Position numbers and translations under genes: made by a program. The notes under the pieces are model-generated. The model was given only the letters and a program-made list of their open reading frames with translations, had not been told where the DNA came from and searched no databases. From NCBI GenBank assembly GCA_031275955.1, contig JAISNZ010000105.1, forward strand, positions 1-7,876: a stretch of DNA of 7,876 nt, read 5' to 3'. Within the stretch, counting starts at the first letter, position 1. Every line of letters begins with the position of its first letter. This document shows, one piece after another, positions 1 to 6,739 of this stretch. This stretch comes from Desulfovibrio sp. (GTDB taxonomy: Bacteria > Desulfobacterota > Desulfovibrionia > Desulfovibrionales > Desulfovibrionaceae).

Positions 1-36
1 AACCCCCTCATTTCGTATTCCATTGAAATACTTAAC

Positions 37-96
37 GGGGGTGCAGGGGCATCATGCCCCTGCTGTGGGAGTTTGAGGGGGCAAAGCCCCCTCAAA
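37..96. repeat. Paired hairpin element (two strong inverted repeats), REP-like
   Basis: Two perfect inverted repeats lie 8 bp apart. The first has 8-bp arms GCAGGGGC (43-50) and GCCCCTGC (56-63) around ATCAT. The second has 11-bp arms TTTGAGGGGGC (72-82) and GCCCCCTCAAA (86-96) around AAA. Both are flanked by G-rich sequence on the plus strand. The first ten bases of the window (AACCCCCTCA) match 85-94 at nine of ten positions, so another copy or half-copy may lie across the window edge. Paired GC-rich hairpins just outside genes are typical of interspersed palindromic (REP/BIME-like) repeats, but only one copy is visible, so dispersal in the genome is inferred. Confidence 0.5.
72..96 (-). 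terminator. Candidate transcription end/3' stabilising hairpin after mop
   Basis: Read on the minus strand, an 11-bp perfect stem with a TTT loop begins 20 bases after the mop stop codon. A second 8-bp stem (43-63) follows. The position is right for the end of the mop transcript. Neither stem is followed by a T-run in the minus direction, so this is not a textbook intrinsic terminator. A Rho-assisted end or an RNA-stabilising hairpin is equally possible. Confidence 0.4.
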
Positions 97-116
97 GGGA
101 CTAAATCAGCGTTTCC

Positions 117-2849
117 CTAGTTTCCGGCGGCCTTCAGGGCCTTCAGCACCACATCGGGCCGCGCGGGGATCTGGGTCACGCGGGCGCCGGAGGCGTTATA
201 AATGGCGTTCAGAATGGACACATGGGGCGAAGAAAGGGGAAGCTCGCCGCAGCCGGCGGCCCCGAAGGGGCCATATTCGCGCGGTTCCTCAAAATAGACA
301 AGCTCCATGTTGTCCGGAACGTCCTTGATGAAGGGCAAGCCGCCGCTGATCAGGGAGATGTGCTTCTGGATGTCCTCAAAGTCTTCGGACAGGGCCAGAC
401 CGATGCCCTGGGCCATGCCGCCGTATAACTGGCCGTCAAGAATCAGCCGGTTGTTGACCTTGCCCACGTCGGCCATGAGGGTCATCTTGTCCACGGCGGT
501 TTTGCCCGTGGCCACGTCCACCGTCACTTCGGCCATGAAGATGCCATACATATAGACCATGAAGGGCTTGCCCAGCCCCTTCGCGTCGCAGGGCACGCCG
601 GGCACGGAATAGGCGCCGTCATAGCGCAGGGGCTTGTTGGCCTTGACGGCTTCCTCGTAAGTCAGATACCCGCCGCCGGGCTTTTTGAGGCCCTCCAGCA
701 TGGCCTCGCAGGCCACCCGGATGGCGCTGCCGGTCATGACCTGGGAACGGGAGCCGCCCGCCGGGCCGGAATTGGGGGTCTTGAAGGTGTCCGGCCAGGT
801 GAAGCGCAGGCGATCGGCCGCAACCTTCATGGGGCGCAGGGCCTCATGGGCCACGCCGATGGCCCCGGCATCCGCGCCCTGGCCGTGATCTTCCCAGGAA
901 GATCCCACCGTGATGGTGTTGTCCGGATTCAGTTCCGCAAAGGCCGCGGAGGAATCCGGGCCGTCCAGGCCGCAGCCGTAAACGCCCACGGAAATGCCCA
1001 CACCCTTTTTGAGGGCGGGCGTGGAGTCTTTTTTGGCCTTTTCCAGGGCGGCCTTGTATTTGGGCCGCAGGGCGTCAAACATCTTGGGCAGGGAATGAGA
1101 GTCCAGATCCTGGCCGCTCCGGTTCACGCTCCCCTCCCGGTAGGCGTTCAAGGCCCGGAATTCCAGGGGGTCCATGCCCAGCTTGGCCGCCAGCTCGTCC
1201 ACGATGGTTTCCGAAGCCATGAAGGCCTGGGGCGATCCGTAGGAGCGGAAGGCCGAGCCCCAGGCGTGGTTGGTGAAGACGGCCCTGCCCTGGCCGCGCA
1301 CGTTGGGAATGTCATAGCCGGCGCCGGTGAACTGGATGCCGCGCAGGGTCAGAAGGTCGCCGAATTCGGAATAGGGGCCGTGGTCCATGTCGAATTCATA
1401 TTTGAGGCCGACGATTTTTCCTGTCTGTTTGTCCGCTCCCATCTTGATGGTGAAGAAGAAAGGCGAGCGCTTGCCGGTGTACTGCATGTGCTGTTTGTAG
1501 GTGTAGCGCAGAAAGACGGGGCGTCCGGTGTCCAGGGCGGCCACGGCCACCAGGGCCTCCATGGTGGGGCTGAACTTGTAGCCGAAGGTGCCGCCCATGG
1601 GATTGCAGGCCAGGAAGAGCTGGTCGGACTGCAGGCCGACGCCTTCGCAGATCATGGCCTGATGCAGGTGCACGCCGATGGACTTGGAATAGACGTGGAT
1701 TCTCCCCTCCTCGTCGGGATAGGCGAAACCCACGTCCGGCTCGATGGTCAGGTGCGGCTGGCGGCTGGTGCCCACGCGCTCTTCCACCGTGACCACCCCG
1801 TCCTTGGCGAAGGCGGCTTCCGGATCCCCGCCCCACTCCAGGTCCTGGGTGAAAAAGACGTTCGGGGTGCCGGGATGGATCTCAATGGCGTCGGGTTCCC
1901 TGGCCGCCTGGACGTTCAGATAGGCGGGCAGGGGATCGAGGTCCACCTTGACCTTTTTGGCGGCGGCCACGGCTTCTTCATAGCTGGAGGCGCAGACCAT
2001 GGCAATGGCGTCGCCGTACTGGAAGACCTTGGTGTCGCAGAGGATGGGCCGGTCCCAGCCGTCGCACTTGTTGTAGGGGACGGCGGGCAGGCCGTTGATG
2101 CGGTTTTTGCCCTTGACGTCCTTGTGGGTGATGACCTTGAAGACGCCGGGCATTTTCGCCGCCTCGGAGATGTCGATGCCCCTGATGTTGGCGTGGGAGA
2201 CCTCCGCCTGGACCAGGGCGATGTGCAGGGCGTTCGGGGGCAGTTTCAGGCCGCGATCCGCGCCGTAATCCAGGGTGCCGGTGACCTTGGCCACGGCCGT
2301 GGGCCGGGGGCGGTAGCTGCCGAAGACGCGGCCGTCGGCGGGTTCCTTGTAGTCGAGCTCCTCGGCCTTCATTTCGCCGCGCAGCACCTTGGCCGCCTCC
2401 ATGACGGCATCCACGATGGGGATATAGCCGGTGCAGCGGCAGGCGTTCCTGTTTTTCTGGAACCAGTCGCGCACCTCCTCGCGGCTGGGTTTTTTGTTCT
2501 CATCCAGAAGGACCTTGGCGGAAACGATGAATCCCGGCGTGCAGAAGCCGCACTGGGCCGCGCCGATTTTGATGAAGGCCCGCTGCAGGGGATGCAGGTT
2601 GTCCGGGGTGCCGATGCCCTCAATGGTCGTGACCTGGGCGTATTCCGGCAGGCGCTTCATGCGCAGGGCACAGGAGCGGACCACCTTGCCGTCCACGATG
2701 ACGGAGCAGGCGCCGCATTGCGCTTCGCCGCACCCGACCTTTGTCCCGGTGAGGCCGAGCTGCTCCCGCAGAATGGAGGACAGGGGCGCTTCGGGGTCAA
2801 CGAAAACGATGCGCTCAACTCCGTTCACAGAAAACTGTTTTTGAATCAT
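117..2849 (-). CDS. mop: Aldehyde oxidoreductase (molybdenum, xanthine oxidase family)
   Basis: This 910-residue protein oxidises aldehydes to carboxylic acids using a molybdopterin-cytosine-dinucleotide cofactor and two [2Fe-2S] clusters. Cysteines 40, 45, 48 and 60 form the plant-ferredoxin-type cluster, and 100, 103, 137 and 139 the second one. These are the D. gigas Mop positions as I recall them. Residues 171-910 are the molybdenum part, with GGTFGYK at 419-425, the AFRSYGSPQ loop at 533-541 and the catalytic glutamate in GCGELP at residue 869, again the D. gigas number. There is no FAD domain, as in Mop and unlike most xanthine dehydrogenases. The start is the ATG at 2849, behind AAGGAG (2856-2861); a longer in-frame start at 2948 would run into the upstream gene. 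No export signal is seen, so it should be cytoplasmic. It lies 65 bp downstream of a molybdopterin-binding gene, probably in the same operon. Confidence 0.96.
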   Translation of the reverse strand: MIQKQFSVNGVERIVFVDPEAPLSSILREQLGLTGTKVGCGEAQCGACSVIVDGKVVRSCALRMKRLPEYAQVTTIEGIGTPDNLHPLQRAFIKIGAAQCGFCTPGFIVSAKVLLDENKKPSREEVRDWFQKNRNACRCTGYIPIVDAVMEAAKVLRGEMKAEELDYKEPADGRVFGSYRPRPTAVAKVTGTLDYGADRGLKLPPNALHIALVQAEVSHANIRGIDISEAAKMPGVFKVITHKDVKGKNRINGLPAVPYNKCDGWDRPILCDTKVFQYGDAIAMVCASSYEEAVAAAKKVKVDLDPLPAYLNVQAAREPDAIEIHPGTPNVFFTQDLEWGGDPEAAFAKDGVVTVEERVGTSRQPHLTIEPDVGFAYPDEEGRIHVYSKSIGVHLHQAMICEGVGLQSDQLFLACNPMGGTFGYKFSPTMEALVAVAALDTGRPVFLRYTYKQHMQYTGKRSPFFFTIKMGADKQTGKIVGLKYEFDMDHGPYSEFGDLLTLRGIQFTGAGYDIPNVRGQGRAVFTNHAWGSAFRSYGSPQAFMASETIVDELAAKLGMDPLEFRALNAYREGSVNRSGQDLDSHSLPKMFDALRPKYKAALEKAKKDSTPALKKGVGISVGVYGCGLDGPDSSAAFAELNPDNTITVGSSWEDHGQGADAGAIGVAHEALRPMKVAADRLRFTWPDTFKTPNSGPAGGSRSQVMTGSAIRVACEAMLEGLKKPGGGYLTYEEAVKANKPLRYDGAYSVPGVPCDAKGLGKPFMVYMYGIFMAEVTVDVATGKTAVDKMTLMADVGKVNNRLILDGQLYGGMAQGIGLALSEDFEDIQKHISLISGGLPFIKDVPDNMELVYFEEPREYGPFGAAGCGELPLSSPHVSILNAIYNASGARVTQIPARPDVVLKALKAAGN

Positions 2850-2885
2850 GGGAAGCTCCTTGGGGGGTGGCCCCGGAAGGGGTGA

Positions 2886-2903
2886 CCGGCCGGGGAAGGC
2901 CGG
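2886..2903 (-). other. Intergenic hairpin between the molybdopterin-binding gene and mop
   Basis: CCGGCC (2886-2891) and GGCCGG (2898-2903) form a perfect 6-bp GC-only stem around six bases, inside the 65-bp gap between the two minus-strand genes. In the minus direction the stem is preceded, not followed, by four Ts, so it is not an intrinsic terminator for this operon. It could slow the polymerase or act as an RNA-processing or stability boundary that lets mop accumulate separately. That role is inferred only from position. Confidence 0.35.
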
Positions 2904-2914
2904 AAAAGATTGCC

Positions 2915-3931
2915 TCAGGCTCCGAACCCGCAGCGCGGGTAGGTGCATTCCGGACAGGAATCGCAGAGTCCTCCGTGGGCGAGGCCGGTTATATCATGGG
3001 GGGTGATGCGTTTTCCGGCCAGGATGCGCGGCATGATCAGGTCGAAGATGGTGGCGCGCCGGTACATGACGCAACCCGGCAGACCGAGGATGGGAACGTT
3101 GCCGCTGTAGGCCAGCATAAACATGGCCCCCGGAAAGACGGGAGCGCCGTAGGCCACGACCTCCCCCCCCACGGAGCGGATGGCGGCCGGGGTCTTGTCA
3201 TCCGGATCAACGCTCATCCCCCCGGAAACGACCACCGCCTGGGCGCCGTTGTCCAGGGCTCTGCGGATGGCCGCAACGGTTTGCCCGGTTTCGTCCGGAA
3301 CGGTTTCCTGGGAGATTACGGGGGCCCCCCAGGCGGCGAACTTGCGCCGCAGCACCGGGCCGAAGGCGTCTTCCACCTTGCCGCTGTAAACTTCGCTTCC
3401 GGTGATGATGATCCCGATTTTCCAGGGGCTGAAAGGCTGGACGGCAATGAGGGGAACCGCGCCGCGGCAGCAGTCCTCCACCAGATCCAGCGTGGATTCG
3501 GGAACGGCCAGCGGGGTGACGCGGGTCCCGGCCAGAAAATCTCCCGCGGCGACTTCCCGCAGGGATTTCCTGGTGGCGATGGTCACATAGGGGATGCTGT
3601 TCAACCGGGCGAGGAGATCCAGGTTGATGCTCAGCAGGCCTTGACAGGCGGCCGTCAGATTGATGCGCCCCTCGCGGGGCTCGCTACAGATGGTTCCGGG
3701 TCCGGCAATGGCGGCGGCGATGCGCCCGGCGGCGTCGTCTTCATGCACCAGACCCGGTTCGGTGTCCCAGACGTAGAGATTGCGTTTCCCGATGCGTAAA
3801 AGGTGGGGGATGTCTTCCCGCCGGACCTTATGGCCGCGCCGGAAGCCGGATTGTTTGCCGCCGCCGGCGATCTCGGTGATGTCGTGACAGAGGATGAGGC
3901 CCACTGCGTCTTCCACAGGGACTGTCTTCAT
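2915..3931 (-). CDS. Molybdopterin-binding protein, MoeA/MoaB-like, with Cys-rich tail
   Basis: This 338-residue protein carries a molybdopterin-binding (MoCF_biosynth) fold at about 171-305. Visible signatures are IIITGSE (174-180), VVVSGGMSVDPDDKT (233-247), GAPVFPGAMF (262-271) and ILGLPGC (281-287). This fold binds molybdopterin in MoeA, MoaB and Mog. The N-terminal 170 residues are not a full MoeA domain set, and the protein is shorter than MoeA (about 410). The tail has four cysteines at 323, 326, 329 and 334 in the pattern C-x2-C-x2-C-x4-C, suited to a metal or Fe-S site. The ATG at 3931 follows AAGGAGG at a spacing of 8. Placed directly before mop, it probably helps load, sense or modify that enzyme's cofactor; this is inferred from context. 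A G8 run (C8 on plus, 3163-3170) lies inside the gene, but the frame is intact. A moeA symbol is not justified. Confidence 0.85.
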   Translation of the reverse strand: MKTVPVEDAVGLILCHDITEIAGGGKQSGFRRGHKVRREDIPHLLRIGKRNLYVWDTEPGLVHEDDAAGRIAAAIAGPGTICSEPREGRINLTAACQGLLSINLDLLARLNSIPYVTIATRKSLREVAAGDFLAGTRVTPLAVPESTLDLVEDCCRGAVPLIAVQPFSPWKIGIIITGSEVYSGKVEDAFGPVLRRKFAAWGAPVISQETVPDETGQTVAAIRRALDNGAQAVVVSGGMSVDPDDKTPAAIRSVGGEVVAYGAPVFPGAMFMLAYSGNVPILGLPGCVMYRRATIFDLIMPRILAGKRITPHDITGLAHGGLCDSCPECTYPRCGFGA

Positions 3932-4033
3932 GGCGCATGCCTCCTTGGCGTTGAGGGCATCATCCCGTTGCGCGGCGCGTCTGGCGCGAAAAGCCGGGCA
4001 AAACAGTCACGCGAAAACAGAAAAAGATGACTA

Positions 4034-4062
4034 TTTTTATGCCGAAGCCGGAGGAAAGGCAA
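4034..4062 (-). promoter_or_regulatory. Candidate sigma-70 promoter for the molybdopterin-binding gene and mop
   Basis: On the minus strand, TTGCCT (4057-4062) and TAAAAA (4034-4039) are separated by 17 bp. Each box matches four of six consensus bases. This gives a leader of about 95 bases before the ATG at 3931. It is a modest match, chosen because it is the best-spaced pair in the divergent region on this strand. Confidence 0.35.
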
Positions 4063-4089
4063 GAATTTTTCCAACAGAGGCAATTCTTG
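4060..4089. promoter_or_regulatory. Inverted repeat between divergent promoters, operator candidate
   Basis: CAAGAATT (4060-4067) and AATTCTTG (4082-4089) are perfect 8-bp arms 14 bp apart, with arm centres 22 bp apart, about two helical turns. The right arm abuts the -35 box of the rpsF promoter (4090), and the left arm overlaps the candidate -35 box of the opposite promoter (4057-4062). A dimeric regulator bound here could affect both directions. No known binding-site consensus was recognised. Confidence 0.4.
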
Positions 4090-4118
4090 TTGACAGAGAA
4101 GCGGAAGCCGCCTATAGA
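4090..4118 (+). promoter_or_regulatory. Sigma-70 promoter of the rpsF-rpsR-rplI-dnaB cluster
   Basis: A perfect TTGACA -35 box (4090-4095) and TATAGA -10 box (4113-4118, five of six) are separated by the ideal 17 bp. Transcription would start near 4125, giving a leader of about 52 bases before rpsF. The strength fits a ribosomal-protein operon. Confidence 0.8.
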
Positions 4119-4124
4119 CACAGT

Positions 4125-4176
4125 TTCCTTGCTCACCCGCTGGCGCGGGCGGGCCTATGCCCATAAGGAGGACAGC
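4125..4176 (+). promoter_or_regulatory. rpsF leader with two small stems, possible S6:S18 autoregulatory site
   Basis: The predicted short leader can form CCCGC (4136-4140)/GCGGG (4145-4149) around TGGC, and next to it GGGC (4151-4154)/GCCC (4159-4162) around CTAT. The ribosome-binding sequence AAGGAGG (4165-4171) follows immediately. In many bacteria the S6:S18 pair represses its own mRNA by binding a leader structure containing a CCG trinucleotide. CCG does occur in the first stem here, but I could not fit the full known motif, so the assignment is tentative. Confidence 0.3.
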
Positions 4177-4488
4177 ATGCGGAAATTTGAAACCCTGCTG
4201 CTCCTGTCTCCCGAACTCAGCGTGGAAGCCCGGACGGTCCTTCTGGACGGGCTCAAGGCGGTCATCGGCCGCGAGGGGGGCAGGATGCTGCTGGAAGACG
4301 TCTGGGGTATGCGCGATCTCGCCTATCCGGTGCAGAAGCAGATGCGCGGTTTTTACGTCCGGCTGGAATACGCCGCCCCCGGCACCCTGATCGCGGAGCT
4401 GGAACGCAATATCCGCATCGCGGACGGCATCTTCAAGTTTGTCACCGTGAAACTGGCGGATTCAGTCGCAGAGGAGGAGGCGGCATGA
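4177..4488 (+). CDS. rpsF: 30S ribosomal protein S6
   Basis: This 103-residue protein is S6, which sits on the platform of the small ribosomal subunit and binds 16S rRNA together with S18. It shows the family pattern: the MRKFETLLLLSPEL start with the first beta strand, the WGMRDLAYPVQKQMRGFYV segment at about 43-61, and a C-terminal strand ending in FKFVTVKL. The end is acidic (EEEAA) and short, as in S6 forms without a long glutamate tail. The ATG at 4177 was chosen over upstream in-frame ATGs (4027 and 4039), because it follows AAGGAGG by five bases and matches the family N-terminus. The upstream ATGs also precede the promoter. It is the first gene of the cluster, and its stop overlaps the rpsR start by four bases (ATGA). 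Confidence 0.96.
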   Translation: MRKFETLLLLSPELSVEARTVLLDGLKAVIGREGGRMLLEDVWGMRDLAYPVQKQMRGFYVRLEYAAPGTLIAELERNIRIADGIFKFVTVKLADSVAEEEAA

Positions 4489-4751
4489 CCTTCAGCAAAA
4501 AGAAGTTCACCCCCCGGCGGAAATTCTGCCGCTTCTGCGCGGACAAGGATTTGCCCCTGGATTACAAGCGGCCTGACATCCTGCGGGATTTCGTCTCCGA
4601 ACGGGGCAAGATTATCGCCTGCCGCATCACCGGCACCTGCGCCTTTCACCAGCGCCGGCTGACAGTGCAGATCAAGCGCGCCCGGCAGATGGCCCTGATG
4701 ATCTATACGGCGACGCATTCCAGCGAAGTGAAGAAAAGAAGCGTGCTGTAG
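4485..4751 (+). CDS. rpsR: 30S ribosomal protein S18, zinc-type
   Basis: This 88-residue protein is S18, the partner of S6 on the 30S platform. It contains the core LDYKRPDILRDFVSERGKI and the RRLTVQIKRARQMAL helix. Cys15-x2-Cys18 with Cys52-x2-His55 is the C-plus (zinc ribbon) form of S18. A further cysteine at residue 46 replaces a usually basic residue just before RITGTC, so four cysteines are present. The start codon overlaps the rpsF stop, and the Shine-Dalgarno-like GAGGAGGAGG (4471-4480) lies inside the last glutamate codons of rpsF, so translation should be coupled to S6. This matches the equal amounts of S6 and S18 the ribosome needs. Confidence 0.96.
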   Translation: MTFSKKKFTPRRKFCRFCADKDLPLDYKRPDILRDFVSERGKIIACRITGTCAFHQRRLTVQIKRARQMALMIYTATHSSEVKKRSVL

Positions 4752-4760
4752 GGAGGGGTG

Positions 4761-5288
4761 ATGAAAGTTATCTTGCGATCCGATGTGGAGAACCTGGGCA
4801 GCCTTGGCGAACAGGTTGAGGTCCGGGCGGGGTATGGCCGCAATTTCCTCCTGCCCCAGGGAATGGCCATGCTTGCCACCCCGGCCAACCTGAAGGTTTT
4901 TGATCTGGAGAAGAAAAAGCTGCAGGCCAGGGTGGATTCCCAGCGCAATGAGGCGGCCTCCCTTGCCGAAAGGATCGGCAAGGCCCAGGTGGTCATCCCC
5001 ATGCGGGTGGGGGAAAACGACAAACTCTACGGCTCGGTCACCTCGGTCCTCATCGCCGAAACCTTGCAGCAGCAAGGAATAGAGATTGATCGCCGGCGCA
5101 TCATGCTGGACAGCCCCATCCGGGTTCTTGGCGAACACACGGTGCGCATCCGCCTGCATGCCAATATCCTCGCGGACCTGTCCCTGTCCGTTGTCGCGGA
5201 AAAGACGCTTTTTGAAACGGAAGAGGCGGGTCCTGTCTCCAATGACGCAAAGCAAGCCCTCCCCGCGGAAGAATCAGCCGCGGAATAA
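4761..5288 (+). CDS. rplI: 50S ribosomal protein L9
   Basis: This 175-residue protein is L9, which binds 23S rRNA and extends from the large subunit near the L1 stalk. The N-terminal domain carries the signature GYGRNFLLPQGMA (24-36). A long connecting helix (about 41-75) and the C-terminal domain (about 80-148) follow. It exceeds the usual length of about 150 because of an acidic, alanine-rich tail of about 25 residues. The start is the ATG at 4761, not the GTG just before it at 4758, because GGGAGG (4751-4756) is too close to the GTG and MKVIL is the standard L9 start. It begins 9 bp after rpsR. The last 47 bp overlap the dnaB start in another frame, and this overlap encodes most of the unconserved tail. 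Confidence 0.95.
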   Translation: MKVILRSDVENLGSLGEQVEVRAGYGRNFLLPQGMAMLATPANLKVFDLEKKKLQARVDSQRNEAASLAERIGKAQVVIPMRVGENDKLYGSVTSVLIAETLQQQGIEIDRRRIMLDSPIRVLGEHTVRIRLHANILADLSLSVVAEKTLFETEEAGPVSNDAKQALPAEESAAE

Positions 5289-6702
5289 GCCCTCGCCAGC
5301 AGGCCCGGACGCCGCCGACGGGGTCCCGGCCTCCGGGCGGACAGCTATCCCGGAAGATTTTCTGCGCAATATGCCCCCCCAGAGCATGGAAGCCGAACAG
5401 GCCGTGCTGGGAGGGGTTTTTCTGAAGCCCGATTCCTTTTTCACCATTGTGGACATGCTGCGCGAGGAGGATTTTTACTTTCCCGCCCATCGTCTGCTCT
5501 TCAGCGCCTTTCGGGAATTGTTCCAGAAAGGCGTTCCCATTGATTTTCTCACGGTAAGCGAGCAGCTCAAATCCCGCTCCCGGCTGGAGGAGGCGGGAGG
5601 CTCCGCCTATCTGGTGGATCTCACCCGGGGCGTCATCAGCGCGGCCAACGCGGAATACTATGCCGGCATTGTGCTGGAAAAGGCCATGCTCCGGCACCTC
5701 ATCGCCTCCTGCGCAGACATAATCGGCCAGTGCTACGATCCCGGCCGGGAGGTCAAGGAACTGCTCAATGATTCCGAGCAGGCCATCTTTGCCGTTTCCC
5801 AGCGAACCTCCGCCGGCGCGTACCAGGATGCCGGCGCTCTGACCCGCAAGCTTTTTGAGGAACTGGAAAGCCGCAGCCGGCGGGGCGACGCCATTACCGG
5901 CGTATCCACAGGATATTCCCGTCTGGATCATCTGACGACCGGGCTGCAGCCCTCGGATCTGATCATCCTGGCGGCCCGGCCTTCCATGGGCAAGACCGCC
6001 TTCGCCCTGAACATAGCCATGCGGGCCGCCGTTCGCGGCCAGGTGCCCGTGGCCGTCTATTCCCTGGAAATGACCATGCAGCAGATCATCATCCGCATGC
6101 TCTGCGCCTGGGGCAAGGTGGACGTCTCCAGCCTGCGCCGCGGCTATCTCAACGACGAGGACTGGCAGGCCCTCTATGCCGCCGGAGAGGCTTTCCGCGA
6201 CGCCCCCCTCTATATCGACGACACCCCCGCCCTGACGCCGCTGGAACTGCGCGCCCGCGCCCGGAGGCTCAAGAATGAAAAAGGCCTGGGGCTGGTGATC
6301 GTGGATTATCTGCAGCTCATGCGCTCCTCCCGGCGCGTGGATTCCCGGGAACTGGAGATTTCGGACATCTCCCGCAACCTCAAGGCCATGGCCAAGGAAC
6401 TTCAGGTTCCTGTGCTGGCCCTGTCGCAGCTCAACCGCAAGGTGGAGGATCGCAGCGAGAAGCGGCCCATGTTGTCGGATCTGCGGGAGTCCGGCGCCAT
6501 TGAGCAGGACGCGGACCTTATCATGTTCATTTACCGCGAGGCCGCCTACATGAAAGCCAACGATCGCCCTCCCGTGGACAGGGCCGAGATCATCATCGGC
6601 AAACAGCGCAACGGACCCGTGGGCGCGGTGGAGCTGGTCTACGCCTCCGCCTGCACCGCCTTCGAGGACCCGGAATCCACCTATCTTCCCGTTGAGTTAT
6701 AG
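5242..6702 (+). CDS. dnaB: Replicative DNA helicase DnaB
   Basis: This 486-residue protein is the hexameric 5'-3' helicase that unwinds the replication fork using ATP. The N-terminal collar domain starts at the conserved MPPQSMEAEQAVLGG (44-58). The RecA-like domain shows Walker A ARPSMGKT (245-252), the catalytic glutamate in SLEM (Glu276), Walker B VIVDYLQLM (352-360), the LSQLNR sensor (394-399) and the arginine-finger region KQRNGP (454-459). No intein interrupts it. The ATG at 5242 is the only ATG start shortly upstream of the conserved core; its Shine-Dalgarno is weak, so expression probably relies on coupling to rplI, which it overlaps by 47 bp. The 43-residue tail before the core is rich in proline, lysine and arginine, longer than in E. 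coli, and presumably disordered. Location directly after rplI is the usual order in many bacteria. Confidence 0.95.
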   Translation: MTQSKPSPRKNQPRNKPSPAGPDAADGVPASGRTAIPEDFLRNMPPQSMEAEQAVLGGVFLKPDSFFTIVDMLREEDFYFPAHRLLFSAFRELFQKGVPIDFLTVSEQLKSRSRLEEAGGSAYLVDLTRGVISAANAEYYAGIVLEKAMLRHLIASCADIIGQCYDPGREVKELLNDSEQAIFAVSQRTSAGAYQDAGALTRKLFEELESRSRRGDAITGVSTGYSRLDHLTTGLQPSDLIILAARPSMGKTAFALNIAMRAAVRGQVPVAVYSLEMTMQQIIIRMLCAWGKVDVSSLRRGYLNDEDWQALYAAGEAFRDAPLYIDDTPALTPLELRARARRLKNEKGLGLVIVDYLQLMRSSRRVDSRELEISDISRNLKAMAKELQVPVLALSQLNRKVEDRSEKRPMLSDLRESGAIEQDADLIMFIYREAAYMKANDRPPVDRAEIIIGKQRNGPVGAVELVYASACTAFEDPESTYLPVEL

Positions 6703-6739
6703 GGCGGGCATCCGGCAGCGTTTGCTGGGAAGGAGAGGC

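Noticed and set aside
846..2885. Very long open plus-strand frame (about 679 codons) opposite mop
   Set aside because: Its product is low-complexity glycine, histidine, valine and alanine-rich sequence, as expected from the antisense of a GC-rich gene with third-position bias. The minus strand matches the Mop family throughout.
2850..2948. Upstream in-frame start that would add 33 residues to Mop
   Set aside because: The extra residues are unlike the family, overlap the preceding gene's coding end and lack a ribosome-binding site; the ATG at 2849 has AAGGAG at good spacing and the family N-terminus.
3163..3170. Run of eight Cs (G8 in the coding strand), possible phase-variable slippage site
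   Set aside because: The frame is intact, the run encodes ordinary Gly-Gly-Glu in a conserved-looking region, and the gene is not of a surface or defence type that usually phase-varies.
3955..3966. GGGCATCAT shared with the hairpin element at 48-56, possible second repeat copy
   Set aside because: The match is only nine bases and the stem and flanking sequence are not conserved; chance is sufficient.
3932..4026. Molybdenum-cofactor riboswitch in the leader of the molybdopterin-binding gene
   Set aside because: The predicted leader of about 95 bases is short, and I could recognise only weak GC stems, not the conserved multi-helix riboswitch layout.
5086..5241. Earlier TTG or ATG starts for DnaB
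   Set aside because: The added residues are the out-of-frame reading of rplI, rich in Cys, Ser and Arg and unlike any DnaB N-terminus.
4353..5255. Long minus-strand frame opposite rpsF, rpsR and rplI
   Set aside because: It lies entirely across recognised ribosomal-protein genes, has no family match I can see and no convincing ribosome-binding site.
6703..6739. Bidirectional terminator between dnaB and the convergent binding-protein gene
   Set aside because: Only a 4-bp stem (CAGC 6716-6719 with GCTG 6724-6727) can form and no T-run follows in either direction; I see no supportable terminator in this gap.
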